In this document: positions 17,291-26,579 of the stretch, in pieces
Numbering within the stretch: the stretch's first letter is position 1
How the letters are laid out: every line of letters starts with the position of its first letter
Assembly: GCF_030144325.1 (NCBI RefSeq)
Contig: NZ_CP126307.1
Location: forward strand, 496,001 to 560,000
Origin: Bosea vestrisii
Lineage (GTDB): Bacteria; Pseudomonadota; Alphaproteobacteria; Rhizobiales; Beijerinckiaceae
Reading direction: 5' to 3'
DNA: 64,000 nucleotides
Program-made: the position numbers and the translations under genes
The notes under the pieces: generated by a model
Told to the model about the DNA's origin: nothing
Seen by the model: the letters and a program-made list of their open reading frames with translations, nothing else
Databases searched by the model: none

Positions 17291-17382
17291 ACGTCCTGAG
17301 GTCGACATATTGCCGCCCCATGCGTCGGCTGCGGCCGCCACAAGGGCGACCGTCCCGAGCCTCTGCTACAAATCATCTGCCC

Positions 17383-20300
17383 TTAGAAGCTGACCCTAAG
17401 CTGGGCCGATCCGCCGATGCGGCTGCTATTGGCGGAGAGCTCGCTGTCGAGGCTGAGGCCGAGCGTGACGCGCTCGCTGAGCCTGGCCATGGCGCCGACG
17501 CCGACGAGGGCGCTGTTGCGGTCGGCTTGGGCGCCAGTCGCGGTGAAGCTCGCGCCGGGCAGTCCGATCAGGTTCGCGGTCAGGTCGGCATCACGCCGAA
17601 AATAGTGCGCCCAGGCCACCCGGACATAGCCGGTGACGGCAACACCGCCGAGCACGGTATCGGCATCAAGCTGCAGGCCGAGCTCGCTGCGGGCGGTGAC
17701 ATCGCCGCGCTTGGCCAGCGCGAGCGCCCCGGCATTGGCTCCTGCCCAGTTCGCCTCGATCAGGGCTGGGCTGCGCGCCCGCGTCGCCTGGATCGCTGCT
17801 AGCGGCGAGAGCGAGAGCCCGTTCCAATTCAGCAGCGCGGCGCTTGCCTGCAGCCGCCCGCTCCACGCTGTCGTCGCATAGGAGGATGACAGGCTCGAGC
17901 CCAGCACCGGAATGCTGCGGCGGATGTCGTTCTCGAGTCTGGCGTAGCTCAGCGCTGCGCCGAGCCTGACCGGGCCGAGCTGCGTCACGCCGTAGAGGCC
18001 TGCCTGGAATACCTCCGCATCGACCTTGCCGATCACGCCCGGCAGCGAAGCCCGCGCCTTGCCGCCCGAAAGCGCGACACCCGCGACCGTCCCCGGCTGC
18101 AGCCGGACATCGATGCCCGTCGCCAGATGCGCGTCGTCGATCGTGCGCCTGGCCGAGCCGATATAGGCACTACCGTCGGTGCGGCCATGGGAGCCATAGG
18201 CCGAGCCCCAGACCGAATAGAACGGCAGGTCGAGACGCGAGGGGCCAGCAGGTCGATCCGCGCCCTTGCGCGCGAGACCGGAGAACGCCGCCGCGCCTGG
18301 CCCAGCCGCCCCGGCATCGCCGAGCCGACCCATGGCCGTCGGATCGAGCATCACCCGCAAGAACTGGTCGGACGCGGCATTCGCCATTGCAGGTGCAGCG
18401 GTGTGCACCTCGCCCGACAGGCTGTTCACCGCAGCCGGAATCGATGCCGCCGGCAGATTGTAGATCCCGAACAGTGAGGACGGATCGGCACCATCCGCCA
18501 CCGCTCGGTCGATGGCCCTGCCAATGGCGTAGGCATTCTTCGGCCCCGTCACCCCGATAAAGCCTGGGCCGGGAGACATCACCGGTGGATCGACAGGCGT
18601 CAGCGGCTTCGGCGTCAGCGTCAGCTGCACGTCATTGCTCGTGTAGCTCACTGTCGTGGTGACGCCATCGCCAAAGCTGCCTGTCGTATCGACCGGGCTG
18701 AAGGTGCCGGTCCGGCCCCCGGTCGCCGAGAGCAGCGTGTAGGGCGAGGAGAAGGTATAGGCGCCGCCGAGCGGCACGATCCGCAACGTTCCCGCCAGCG
18801 AAGCCGTGCCGGAGACATCGACCCGGTCGGCATTCGCACCCTGCACCTCGGCGAGATAGGTCGAGCCCGCGTTGAGGGTCAGGTCTCCCCGCACAGTCAG
18901 CGTGCCCGGCGAGTTGCCGGGCGACAGCGTGCCGCCATTGATCACCGTCGTTGGAACCACGCCCGCACCACCGAGCGTCGCGCCGGCCGCAACCGTCACA
19001 CTGGAGGACGCCGCAATCGAGCCGTTCACGATCAGCGAGCCGGCATTGACCAGCGTCGCGCCCTCGTATGTGTTCACTCCGTTCAGGGTGAAGCTGCCAG
19101 TGCCGACCTTGGTCAGGGAGCCATCACCGAAAATGCTGCCAATGGTGCCGCTGAAGATGGTGCTCGTGTTGTTCGCACCCGTTGTCAGCACTACTCCCGG
19201 GCTGAGGATCACGTTCGTATCTGCCCCACCAGCAAGCGAGCCGATCCGCTGGTCGAATAGCGTCTCAAACTGCGAACCGGCCCCCGTCAGGCTGACCGCC
19301 CCCGTGGATGACAGGGCGTTGGGCTCGAAAACGACGAACCGAGCGCCGTTGGAGATGTTGATCGCGGTCGAGTTGAGGATGGACCCGCCCTGGCCAATTC
19401 TCAGTGTCCCACCCGCGACACTGGTTGGGCCGGAATAGGTGTTGGTCCCAAAGATATTGAGACCGGCCGATCCCGTCTTGGTCAGACCGCCCGAGCCGGA
19501 AATATCGCCCCTGAAGACAAAAAAGGCGCTGTTGTCGATGGTCAATATCGCCGCGCCCAGTTTGATCGCCGTGCCGGGGGCGTTTCCTTCCAATCTCTTG
19601 ACGGTTTGATCGTAGCCGTTGAGGTCCCAGGTGCTGCTGCCCTGAAGGATGATACCGGCAGAAGAGGTCAGGGCATTGGCCGTACCCATCCGCAGCGTAC
19701 CTGCCGAGATCGTCGTATCTCCGGTGTAGCTTTGCACCCCGGCCAGGGTGAGGGTGCCGGTGTTCGTCTTCGTGAAACTGCCATCGCCCGAGATGGTCCC
19801 GGAATAGGTGCCGTCGCTTCCCTGGTTGAAAACGACGGCGCGCGTTCCAGGGCCCGTCGCAAAAGTCAGGTTGCCGGCCATGCTGGCCGTGCTGCCGCTG
19901 AGCGTCCCTTCCCGGACCGTCCAGTTCTGGCTGCCGGCTCCCGCCAGCGCCCAGGTCGACGTGCCCGTCTTTTCGAAAGCCGTGAAGCCGGTATGGCTAC
20001 TCGTCAAGTTCGAAAGGTCGACAGAGCCATTCGTGGCTCCGCCGAGCGCCAGAACATTGTTGGTGCCGCCGGGCGCAACCACGACATTGCCGTTAGTTAC
20101 TGACCCGGCCCACATCTCGAAACGATTGTCGCTACCGAAGAGCTCGACCGCATTGGCGCGCACGCCGTCGCCGGAAAGCCCACCCGAGATCGATCCGGAA
20201 TTGATGATCGAGATGCCGCCGCTCGCCGCGCCGACGATGCCGACGCCGCCGGGGCCAAAATTGCTGCCGGCAACGACCGTGCCGCCAGTACCGCCTGAAA

Positions 20301-21432
20301 TCGTCCCGGCATTGCTCAGGCTCGCGGTCTGGCCGTCCCGGAACACCACGCCAGCCCCACCGGCGCCTGCAGCATAAACCGGGTTGGCCGAGATCTGGTT
20401 GCCGCCAGCGCCGCCCGAGATGACGCCGGTCGCCGTGTTGGCAACGGTGCCGCCCCAGGCTTCCAGGCCCGCACCGCCCGATCTTCGAGCGGGCACCGTA
20501 TGGCCCGCATTTGCGTCGCCGCTGCGGCCGCCGGTGATGGTGGCCCGGTTGTCGATGGCGCCCTGATTGCTCAGAACGCCCGCGCCGCCGTGGCCGGCGT
20601 ATTGGCCCGATCCACCCGCCCCGCCTGTGATGGTGCCGGCCTGATGGGACAAGGTGCCGCCATTATACAGGAGCAGCCCGGCGCCGCCGTCCCCGGATTC
20701 CCCGCCACCACCGCCCTGTCCGCCGGTAATGGCGCTGGTGCCACCCGCTCCGGTCGCGACAGTGATCGTGCCGCCATCGAGCAGCACCAGCCCCGCGCCA
20801 CCGCCACCGCCACCGCGGCTCCCGCCACCGCCAGAGCCGCCCGTCACGTTGAACCCGCTCGTGTCGAGCATGGCGCCGGCGCCGGCCAGGACAAGGCCGC
20901 CAGCGCCGCCGCCGTTACCACCTCTATCAGCCAGGCCACCCGTGCCAGCCAAGCCAGCCGCTCCAGCTCCGCCGCCATGGTCTGCGCCAAATTGGAAGGG
21001 ACCAGTCGTACCGAGGACAGTACCGCTGCCTCCGGCTCCGCCCGCTCCGCCATCGCCGGGACTTGCGGAGTCAAAACTGCCGATACCACCACCGCCGCCA
21101 CCACCGGCAGCAAGATCATTGGGCGTCCCGGGGGCCCGCCTGCGCCGCCGCCCCCCAGCGCCATTATCTCCGGTTCCGCCCGGCGAGGCGGAGCCGCCGG
21201 GAGCCTGCGCCGCCGAGCCGCCAGCCCCTGTCAATCCAAATGCCCCGCCGCCGGCCCCGCCCCCGCCACCTGCGATGCCGCCAGCTCCATCGGTCGCGCC
21301 AATGCCACCACTATTGCCACCACCAGTGCCGCCACCCTGAGTGATCTGCTGCGCAGCAGCCGGGTGGGGCAACAGCAACAGCCCCGCGCCGAGCGACAAT
21401 CCGAGCGAAAGGCAGGTCCAGGAGGTCGTCAT
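17383..21432 (-). CDS. Autotransporter outer-membrane protein with glycine-rich passenger
   Basis: A 1349-residue type V secretion protein. The start is placed at ATG 21432, since it gives a clean signal peptide (MTTSWTCLSLGLSLGAGLLL, ending AAAQQ). The frame is open further upstream, but those residues are not signal-like. Residues of about 30-450 are extremely rich in Gly and Ala (GGGGGAGGGA). Then come autotransporter-associated repeats (TNTYSGPTSVAGGTLRIG, LNGVNTYEGATLVNAGSLIV) of a beta-helix, a linker, and a C-terminal beta-barrel of about 280 residues ending in SAQLRVSF with the terminal Phe. The passenger is probably a surface adhesin. It is divergent from a two-component system. Confidence 0.85.
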   Translation of the reverse strand: MTTSWTCLSLGLSLGAGLLLLPHPAAAQQITQGGGTGGGNSGGIGATDGAGGIAGGGGGAGGGAFGLTGAGGSAAQAPGGSASPGGTGDNGAGGRRRRRAPGTPNDLAAGGGGGGGIGSFDSASPGDGGAGGAGGSGTVLGTTGPFQFGADHGGGAGAAGLAGTGGLADRGGNGGGAGGLVLAGAGAMLDTSGFNVTGGSGGGGSRGGGGGGAGLVLLDGGTITVATGAGGTSAITGGQGGGGGESGDGGAGLLLYNGGTLSHQAGTITGGAGGSGQYAGHGGAGVLSNQGAIDNRATITGGRSGDANAGHTVPARRSGGAGLEAWGGTVANTATGVISGGAGGNQISANPVYAAGAGGAGVVFRDGQTASLSNAGTISGGTGGTVVAGSNFGPGGVGIVGAASGGISIINSGSISGGLSGDGVRANAVELFGSDNRFEMWAGSVTNGNVVVAPGGTNNVLALGGATNGSVDLSNLTSSHTGFTAFEKTGTSTWALAGAGSQNWTVREGTLSGSTASMAGNLTFATGPGTRAVVFNQGSDGTYSGTISGDGSFTKTNTGTLTLAGVQSYTGDTTISAGTLRMGTANALTSSAGIILQGSSTWDLNGYDQTVKRLEGNAPGTAIKLGAAILTIDNSAFFVFRGDISGSGGLTKTGSAGLNIFGTNTYSGPTSVAGGTLRIGQGGSILNSTAINISNGARFVVFEPNALSSTGAVSLTGAGSQFETLFDQRIGSLAGGADTNVILSPGVVLTTGANNTSTIFSGTIGSIFGDGSLTKVGTGSFTLNGVNTYEGATLVNAGSLIVNGSIAASSSVTVAAGATLGGAGVVPTTVINGGTLSPGNSPGTLTVRGDLTLNAGSTYLAEVQGANADRVDVSGTASLAGTLRIVPLGGAYTFSSPYTLLSATGGRTGTFSPVDTTGSFGDGVTTTVSYTSNDVQLTLTPKPLTPVDPPVMSPGPGFIGVTGPKNAYAIGRAIDRAVADGADPSSLFGIYNLPAASIPAAVNSLSGEVHTAAPAMANAASDQFLRVMLDPTAMGRLGDAGAAGPGAAAFSGLARKGADRPAGPSRLDLPFYSVWGSAYGSHGRTDGSAYIGSARRTIDDAHLATGIDVRLQPGTVAGVALSGGKARASLPGVIGKVDAEVFQAGLYGVTQLGPVRLGAALSYARLENDIRRSIPVLGSSLSSSYATTAWSGRLQASAALLNWNGLSLSPLAAIQATRARSPALIEANWAGANAGALALAKRGDVTARSELGLQLDADTVLGGVAVTGYVRVAWAHYFRRDADLTANLIGLPGASFTATGAQADRNSALVGVGAMARLSERVTLGLSLDSELSANSSRIGGSAQLRVSF

Positions 21433-21840
21433 GCGCAGGTTTTTCCGCCGCCGCGAAACAGCGCCCGGATGCGCCTGAACTCCCGCACCATCCGCATCAC
21501 CGCAACCACCAGAAAAGGCAGGGGCGATAGATCCTGACAGGGCAGGCATCGATCTCATCGGTGCCGTAGCGTATGAAAGCGCAAGCGGGCGCATCAGCGA
21601 CTGGCGTCCGCAGACCGTCATAGAAATCCCCCTCCTGTGCCGCGAGCGGGCCGACGACCCTTTCAGCACCGCTCCGATCCCGCGCTCCTTTCCGGAGCGC
21701 CGCGTCCTGCGTTGCAGCTGGGTCGGCTCAAATGCGTCCGCCCGCACCTGAAACCGCAGCAACGTCATCATTCCGTCAGGCGAACAGCGAGGCGGATTGG
21801 GATCAGGATAAATCCCCCGTTCCCGACAACGCCATCAATC

Positions 21841-21866
21841 AATTCTGCTGAATTCTGACCAATTCT
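21841..21866. promoter_or_regulatory. Three direct AATTCT repeats at 10-bp spacing
   Basis: AATTCT begins at 21841, 21851 and 21861, so the copies lie on one face of the helix. Tandem direct repeats with this period are typical of OmpR/PhoB-family response regulator sites, and such a regulator is encoded nearby. Binding is inferred. Confidence 0.5.
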
Positions 21867-22097
21867 TGCAGGACTTTCGCGGAGCAGCGAAGATATAGAC
21901 CGCTATGCTTCTCGTGCGGCTTTTACGCGGATTAACCACGGCCGCCGCCTACCGGAATGGGCAATATCGCTCCGTTACCCACCTGGCGCAGGGGCTCCGG
22001 AATTGCCGCGCGCCGCCTTTTTTCTCAGCGCGCCCAAAGCAGTATTTCGGATGCATATTTTAATCGTGGGCGACTTCTCTACCAATGAGAGCCAATC

Positions 22098-22113
22098 AAT
22101 TCTGACAAATTCT
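22098..22113. promoter_or_regulatory. Second AATTCT repeat pair upstream of the histidine kinase
   Basis: AATTCT begins at 22098 and 22108, again 10 bp apart, 84-99 bp before the kinase start. The words around it (CAATTCTGACAAATTCTTAC) match those of the cluster at 21841-21870, so the two sets probably bind the same protein. Confidence 0.5.
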
Positions 22114-22196
22114 TACGATTCCGGATCGCTCTTGCACGACTCCTCAACTCCTGCGAAGTGTAAGCTTACAGATATTGCTCATGAAGCCGCATAAGG

Positions 22197-23645
22197 ATGC
22201 TTGATCTCAAAACCGTTCTGGTTGTGGCGCTGGCGACGGCCAGCTTGCAGGCCGTCGCCTGGGTCTTCGTGTGGCGGGCCTGGCGCCATTTCTACGAGCT
22301 TAAATTCCTGGCAGCAGGTTTTGGAGCCATTGCCGTCGGCCTCCTCCTGATGCTCGTTCGTGGCGCGGAGCCGGCCGCTTTAGCCATCGTCTTGCACAAC
22401 ACGGTCATCAAGCTTGGACTCGTGCTGCTCGCTGAAGGGCTCGCGCGCTTCCTGGGGCAGCCGCGCTACACATGGATCGGCGTCTCGCTCCTCGTCTTCC
22501 AGATCGTCGTCTGGAGCGCGGCCGTGGTGATCGACCCCGACAACCTCGCGATCCGCATTCACAGCTCGACCGTCTTCACCGTGATCATGATGTCGGTGAT
22601 GTGCTTGGGCCTCGCGCGAGACAGGACGCAGCCTCCGCTCCTGCGCTGGATCACCATTGGTCTCCTCGCTGAGTACATGGCGGCCAGTTTCCTGCAGAGC
22701 GTCATCGAGTATCGCCTGCCGGCCGAGTTCGACAGTGGCCCGATTCTGGCGGACCGCAATGCCTGGTATCTGTTGCAGGGCACCCTCTTCCTGATCGCGC
22801 TTTTCGCCTGCCTGCTCTTCATGGTCAGCGCGAGGCTCTCCACCGACCTGCGCAAAAACCACGATGCTCTGCTGCGGGAAGTGGAGGAACGGCGAAGGCT
22901 CGAGAGCCGGCTCAGCGCCAGCCTGGAGGCCGAGCGTGCCTTGCGCGACGAGCAGGCGGACTTCATGCGCGTCGTCAGCCATGAGTTCCGCACGCCGCTC
23001 GCGATCATTCGCAACGCCGCCGACATGATCGGCCTTGTCGGCGACAGATCGCCCGACGCGACCCGAGAGCGCCTCTCCGGCATCGGCGAGGCGCTCAACC
23101 GCCTCTTTTCCCTGATCGACAGGTTCATGGCGGATGATCGAGAGAATGGCTTTCAGCCGGAGCCGCTTCAGCTCGGCTCCCTGATAGGAGACGTGCGGCT
23201 GCATTTCGAGATGACTGCACGCGGCGAGCGCCTGCAGTTCATCATGGAAGACGAAACAGTCTCTTTCGACGCCGACCCGGACATGCTCGCGACAGTCATC
23301 ATCAACCTGATCGACAACGCCTTGAAATATTCGCCGGACGACCTGCCGATCCGCATAGCGACCTGGGCGGAGCACGGATTCGTCGTGATCCAGGTCCAGG
23401 ATCGCGGCATCGGCATTCCCGGTGCCGAGCTCAGCAAGATCGGACGTCGCTTCTTCCGAGCATCCAATGCCAAGGCCAGTACCGGTACCGGTCTTGGGCT
23501 CTACTCGGCGCGCAAGCTCCTAGCCTACCACGGAGGGACGCTGCAGCTGCTTCCCAACGATGAAGGGGGAACGACAGCCATCGTGCGCCTGCCTTCGTCG
23601 GGCGAGGTATCCAGCGCTGAGTTGCCTGAGGAGACGACGGCGTGA
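22197..23645 (+). CDS. Membrane sensor histidine kinase
   Basis: A 482-residue kinase. The first 215 residues hold about seven hydrophobic segments with little periplasmic loop, suggesting sensing within or near the membrane. A coiled region (RREVEERRRLESRLSASLEAE-like) leads to the phosphoacceptor box VVSHEFRTPLAIIRN with His262. Then come the N box NLIDNALKYSP, G1 DRGIGIP and G2 GTGLGLYSARK of the ATPase domain. The stop overlaps the GTG start of the response regulator by four bases, so the pair is co-translated. It is divergent from the autotransporter, a candidate target. Confidence 0.88.
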   Translation: MLDLKTVLVVALATASLQAVAWVFVWRAWRHFYELKFLAAGFGAIAVGLLLMLVRGAEPAALAIVLHNTVIKLGLVLLAEGLARFLGQPRYTWIGVSLLVFQIVVWSAAVVIDPDNLAIRIHSSTVFTVIMMSVMCLGLARDRTQPPLLRWITIGLLAEYMAASFLQSVIEYRLPAEFDSGPILADRNAWYLLQGTLFLIALFACLLFMVSARLSTDLRKNHDALLREVEERRRLESRLSASLEAERALRDEQADFMRVVSHEFRTPLAIIRNAADMIGLVGDRSPDATRERLSGIGEALNRLFSLIDRFMADDRENGFQPEPLQLGSLIGDVRLHFEMTARGERLQFIMEDETVSFDADPDMLATVIINLIDNALKYSPDDLPIRIATWAEHGFVVIQVQDRGIGIPGAELSKIGRRFFRASNAKASTGTGLGLYSARKLLAYHGGTLQLLPNDEGGTTAIVRLPSSGEVSSAELPEETTA

Positions 23646-24334
23646 CGCAGATTCTGATCGTCGAGGACGAAACGAGGTTGCGCAAGGATCTGGCCGATTT
23701 TCTCGGCCTATGCGGATTCACGGCCAGTGGGGTCGCAACAGCGCATGAGCTGCGTCAGGCACTCGCGGATGGCCATTCACCAGACGTGATCATTCTCGAT
23801 GTCGGCTTGCCGGACGGCAATGGCTTTGAGCTCGCAAGCCAGATTCGTGAAACCCACCGCTGCGGCATCATCATGCTGACGGCGCTCGGCGACAGTGACG
23901 ACCGCATCCGGGGCTTCGAGAGCGGCGCTGACATTTACCTCGTCAAGCACAGCACACTGCGCGAGATCGAAGCGGCAATTCGCAGCCTGCTGCGACGGAG
24001 CGGAAACCTGCCCAGCTCTGCAAACGGCGGTGATCAGTGGGTGCTGGATGGCACGAATTGGATGCTGGTCGCGCCCAATCACCGTTCGCTCAAGCTAACG
24101 GCGACTGAATTCGCCTTCATGAGCGTGTTGTGCAGCAATGGTGGCGACATCTGTCAGCGCGAGGATCTGATGGAGACGCTCGCCCGCCCCAGATCAAATT
24201 TCGGCAACCGTCATCTCGACGCCATCGTCAGCCGCTTGCGCCGCAAGATCGAGGAACGCACCAGCCTGCCAGCGCCAATCAAGGTCGTCTATGGCGTCGG
24301 ATACACCTTCACAGGCGCTGCGGCGATGCAATGA
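23642..24334 (+). CDS. OmpR-family response regulator
   Basis: A 230-residue protein with an N-terminal receiver domain. The acidic pair (VEDE) lies near residues 7-9, phosphoacceptor Asp53 in ILDVGLPDGNG, and Lys in YLVKHST. A C-terminal winged-helix DNA-binding domain (LKLTATEFAFMSVLCSNGG ... HLDAIVSRLRRKIEE ... VYGVGYTF) follows. The GTG start overlaps the kinase stop (GTGA). The likely targets are the two phased AATTCT repeat clusters upstream of the kinase, and possibly the autotransporter promoter. Confidence 0.88.
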   Translation: MTQILIVEDETRLRKDLADFLGLCGFTASGVATAHELRQALADGHSPDVIILDVGLPDGNGFELASQIRETHRCGIIMLTALGDSDDRIRGFESGADIYLVKHSTLREIEAAIRSLLRRSGNLPSSANGGDQWVLDGTNWMLVAPNHRSLKLTATEFAFMSVLCSNGGDICQREDLMETLARPRSNFGNRHLDAIVSRLRRKIEERTSLPAPIKVVYGVGYTFTGAAAMQ

Positions 24335-24435
24335 GCATCCGTTGAACGATTGCTTTGGCTTTCCGCGCAGCGCGCTGTTCGCTTCGGCAGACCCCCCACA
24401 GCTGGACCGCGCCAGAAACCGACACTCGGAAGCGG

Positions 24436-24570
24436 ACGCACGGACCGGCGAGCGTCCCGATGCCGGTCCACGTCCTCTACGCTTCGACGCGTTACCTGGA
24501 TCCGAAAGTTCGCGGCTTCGTGGATTGGTGCCGGGATGCCTTCACGGCCGGCGCCGACAACTCGGATTGA
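24436..24570 (+). pseudogene. LysR-type regulator, C-terminal remnant
   Basis: The frame ending at 24570 reads MPVHVLYASTRYLDPKVRGF and then VDWCRDAF, which is the recognisable last strand and helix of LysR-family effector domains (V-LY-P-R-L-KVR-F-DW). Only about 45 residues remain, with no helix-turn-helix anywhere upstream. It follows the response regulator by about 100 bp and opens the fragment-rich region. Confidence 0.5.
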
Positions 24571-24776
24571 GAGAGGCGACAGGGCGCCACTAGCACACGT
24601 CGCAGTTCACCGACCGGGTTCACGGTGCGGCAGCCGCCCGCCAGAATTCGCAGGCGCCTGTGACCCATGCGCCTCCGAGCCTTCAGCCATGGCCGCCACC
24701 GCGACGGCACAGCCGCCCTCCGTGAAACGCGCAGAGCCACTTGCCAGCGCGCTCCTACCGAACAGACCTTTTCGTC
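24571..24776. other. Non-coding stretch after the LysR remnant
   Basis: No frame here has protein-like character, and I see no repeat or strong hairpin. Together with the LysR remnant it makes a gap of over 400 bp between the response regulator and the next plausible gene. Confidence 0.4.
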
Positions 24777-25022
24777 TCAGCGACGGTTGCTTGAAACCCG
24801 GCCCTGATGCCCACTGGAGAGGAACTGCATGAAAGCCGGCGGGATCTCAATGAAGCTGAGAGCTTCCTGGCGGATATCGAAGTCCGCGATAGCCTCGGTT
24901 AGCATCTCGAATTCCCGCTCACCGTCAGAGCCCCTCAAGGATGAGATTAGCTGTGCAGCTCGCAGTACAGCAGCCTTCCGCTGTTCATAAGACGAGATCA
25001 TCACGGCGTCGGCGTTGGGCAT
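24777..25022 (-). CDS. Small hypothetical protein, 81 residues
   Basis: I do not recognise a family. The protein is polar and mostly helical by eye (SYEQRKAAVLRAAQLISSLR, then REFEMLTEAIADFDIRQEAL), lacks a signal peptide or membrane segment, and is likely cytoplasmic. The start at 25022 has GAGGTGG about seven bases upstream. Its composition looks like a real gene rather than an antisense shadow, since nothing codes opposite it. It is isolated among fragments. Confidence 0.5.
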   Translation of the reverse strand: MPNADAVMISSYEQRKAAVLRAAQLISSLRGSDGEREFEMLTEAIADFDIRQEALSFIEIPPAFMQFLSSGHQGRVSSNRR

Positions 25023-25143
25023 GACACCACCTCATCGCTACGCAACTCACACCCACTACGTTAGCGATCCAATCGTTGGAATACGAGTCGCTCATACGAG
25101 ATTGCTCGGCATCTAGCCGCAGACGCCTAAAATGGGGTTAGCT

Positions 25144-25173
25144 GACGGCCCGCGTTCGGAGACGTGGGCCGTC
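25144..25173. terminator. Strong hairpin, 12-bp stem
   Basis: GACGGCCCGCGT at 25144-25155 pairs with ACGTGGGCCGTC at 25162-25173 with one mismatch, around the 6-base loop TCGGAG. There is no T tract on either side, so intrinsic termination is uncertain. The flanking 25023-25276 region holds no gene. Confidence 0.35.
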
Positions 25174-25276
25174 GTAGCGCGCCAGGAGCAGACACTGAGC
25201 CGCCACTGGAACCGGACATTCGTTTTTCCTTATCGGAGCTGCAGATGTTCAAATGGACTTGATTGGCGAGTGAGCA

Positions 25277-25310
25277 GACGGGCCACGGCGTTCATGCGCC
25301 GTGGCCCGTC
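25277..25310 (-). terminator. Perfect 14-bp hairpin after the alpha/beta hydrolase remnant
   Basis: GACGGGCCACGGCG at 25277-25290 is the exact inverse complement of CGCCGTGGCCCGTC at 25297-25310, with loop TTCATG. It lies six bases beyond the stop of the minus-strand hydrolase remnant, the usual place of a terminator. The following T run is absent, so it could instead be a stability or Rho-linked element. Confidence 0.45.
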
Positions 25311-25315
25311 GGAGG

Positions 25316-25688
25316 CTATCGTGCCGCTTCTTCGATCAGCCCCGCGACGAGCTGAGGCTGGGAGACCATTACGACATGCGATGCGCCGTTCACCACGACC
25401 GTGCGCTTGGACCGCGCGCGCTCGGCCATGTATGCGAGCGCCTTGGCCGGGATGTTTTTGTCCCCCTCGCCATAGACGAAGTAGGACGGCTGGCTTGATC
25501 AATGTAGAGGTCGACGCCGCCGCCGGTGAGCTTGACCGGAGGCGCGAGCGCCTCGCCGAGCGTCCCGCCCGGGTACTTGCCGGCGAGATCAGCCGCCGCC
25601 TCGCCGGCATCCGGCGCGAACGCCGCCACATAGACCAGCGACTTGACGTTGTCGTGGCCCTTCGCCGCGTTCGAAATGACCTGGCCGC
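25316..25688 (-). pseudogene. Alpha/beta hydrolase remnant with internal deletion
   Basis: On the minus strand GQVISNAAKGHDNVKSLVYV and AAFAPDAGEAAADLAGKYPG are typical of salicylate-esterase-like alpha/beta hydrolases. The frame breaks after DLYIDQAS. The C-terminus continues in another frame as QPSYFVYGEGDKNIPAKAL through NGASHVVMVSQP (catalytic His) to a stop at 25316. A stretch between these pieces is deleted. The N-terminus with the GxSxG nucleophile elbow is missing, because a pirin fragment is joined just before GQVISNA. It cannot be active. Confidence 0.65.
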
Positions 25689-26100
25689 ACGCCGCGGTCC
25701 TTGATGACCGGAAACGCCTCCTTGCCGTGATGCTCGAAGGTAGGCGCCATGTCCTCATGGCTTTCGGGCAAGGCCAACCAGGTCTGGATGCCAAATAGGC
25801 TGTTCGGCCCGCTTCGGCTGGCTGCGGAGGTACGCTCCGAGTGGGACACGCCACGCCCGGCGACCATCCAGTTCAACGCGCCGGGGCGGATGATCTGGTC
25901 GGCCCCGGTACTGTCCCGATGATGAAAATCGCCGCGGAAGAGATAGGTCACGGTGCCGAGACCGATGTGCGGGTGCGGCCGGACGTCGATGCCCTGGCCG
26001 GTCAGCAGCTCGGCCGGCCCGGCCTGATCGAAGAAGATGAACGGCCCGACCATTTGCCGCTTCGGCGCCGGCAAGGCGCAGGATGGCGAATACGCCCACA
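25689..26100 (-). pseudogene. Pirin-family remnant fused to the hydrolase fragment
   Basis: The minus strand reads ALPAPKRQMVGPFIFFDQAG, then GIDVRPHPHIGLGTVTYLF with the metal-binding His residues, NWMVAGRGVSHSERT and FGIQTWLALP. This is the conserved N-terminal cupin of pirins. The first residues (VGVFAILR) are in another frame, and the C-terminal cupin is replaced by alpha/beta hydrolase sequence at about 25689. At the other end it abuts an oppositely oriented oxidase fragment. This is a truncated gene bounded by two rearrangement joints. Confidence 0.65.
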
Positions 26101-26466
26101 TCGGCGGGGCTGCGGCTCTCCGGCCAGGTCGAGCTGGCATCGGTCGATGCGCCGCCGAACTGGAACCGCGTCGATGTCCTGACCGCCCATGCGCGCACGA
26201 CCTATGCGGCGCTGGCCGGGATGCAGCAGCTGACCGTCGACAAATGGATGGGACATCGGCCGTCGACGCCGGACGGGCTTCCTGTGATCGGCCGGTCCTC
26301 GCTGTCGCCGGATGTCTTCTACGCATTCGGGCATGGCCATGTCGGCTTCGCCGCGGGCCCGGCGACAGGGCGCATCGTCGCCGAGCATGTCGCCGGCCTG
26401 GCAGACGCCTCCGACATCGAAGCCTATTCGCCGCGGCGCTTCAGGCTCGGCCGGCTTCTGTCATGA
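26101..26466 (+). pseudogene. D-amino acid dehydrogenase (DAAO family) C-terminal remnant
   Basis: About 120 residues on the plus strand: LRLSGQVELASVDAPPNW, then MGHRPSTPDGLPVIGRSS and GHGHVGFAAGPATGRIVAEH. These are the end of DadA-type FAD oxidoreductases. The FAD-binding N-terminus is missing, and the fragment begins at the joint with the inverted pirin remnant near 26100. The reading frame is otherwise clean to its stop at 26466. Confidence 0.65.
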
Positions 26467-26579
26467 GTGCCGGGAGCGAGCCATTCCCAAGCCGAAAGCC
26501 GCACCCTGCGCGCCCGGTCTCCGGACGTGGTGCGCCGCTGCTGGATTCGTCGATCCCCAAGCCTTGTAGGAGATGAAGA

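Larger units (their letters stand above)
21433..22196. other. Long divergent promoter region between autotransporter and histidine kinase
   Basis: The 764-bp gap holds no convincing gene. A 63-codon frame at 22003-22194 exists but has no homology I recognise. It is noticeably more AT-rich than the flanks near 21840-22180 and contains phased AATTCT repeats described separately. Confidence 0.5.
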
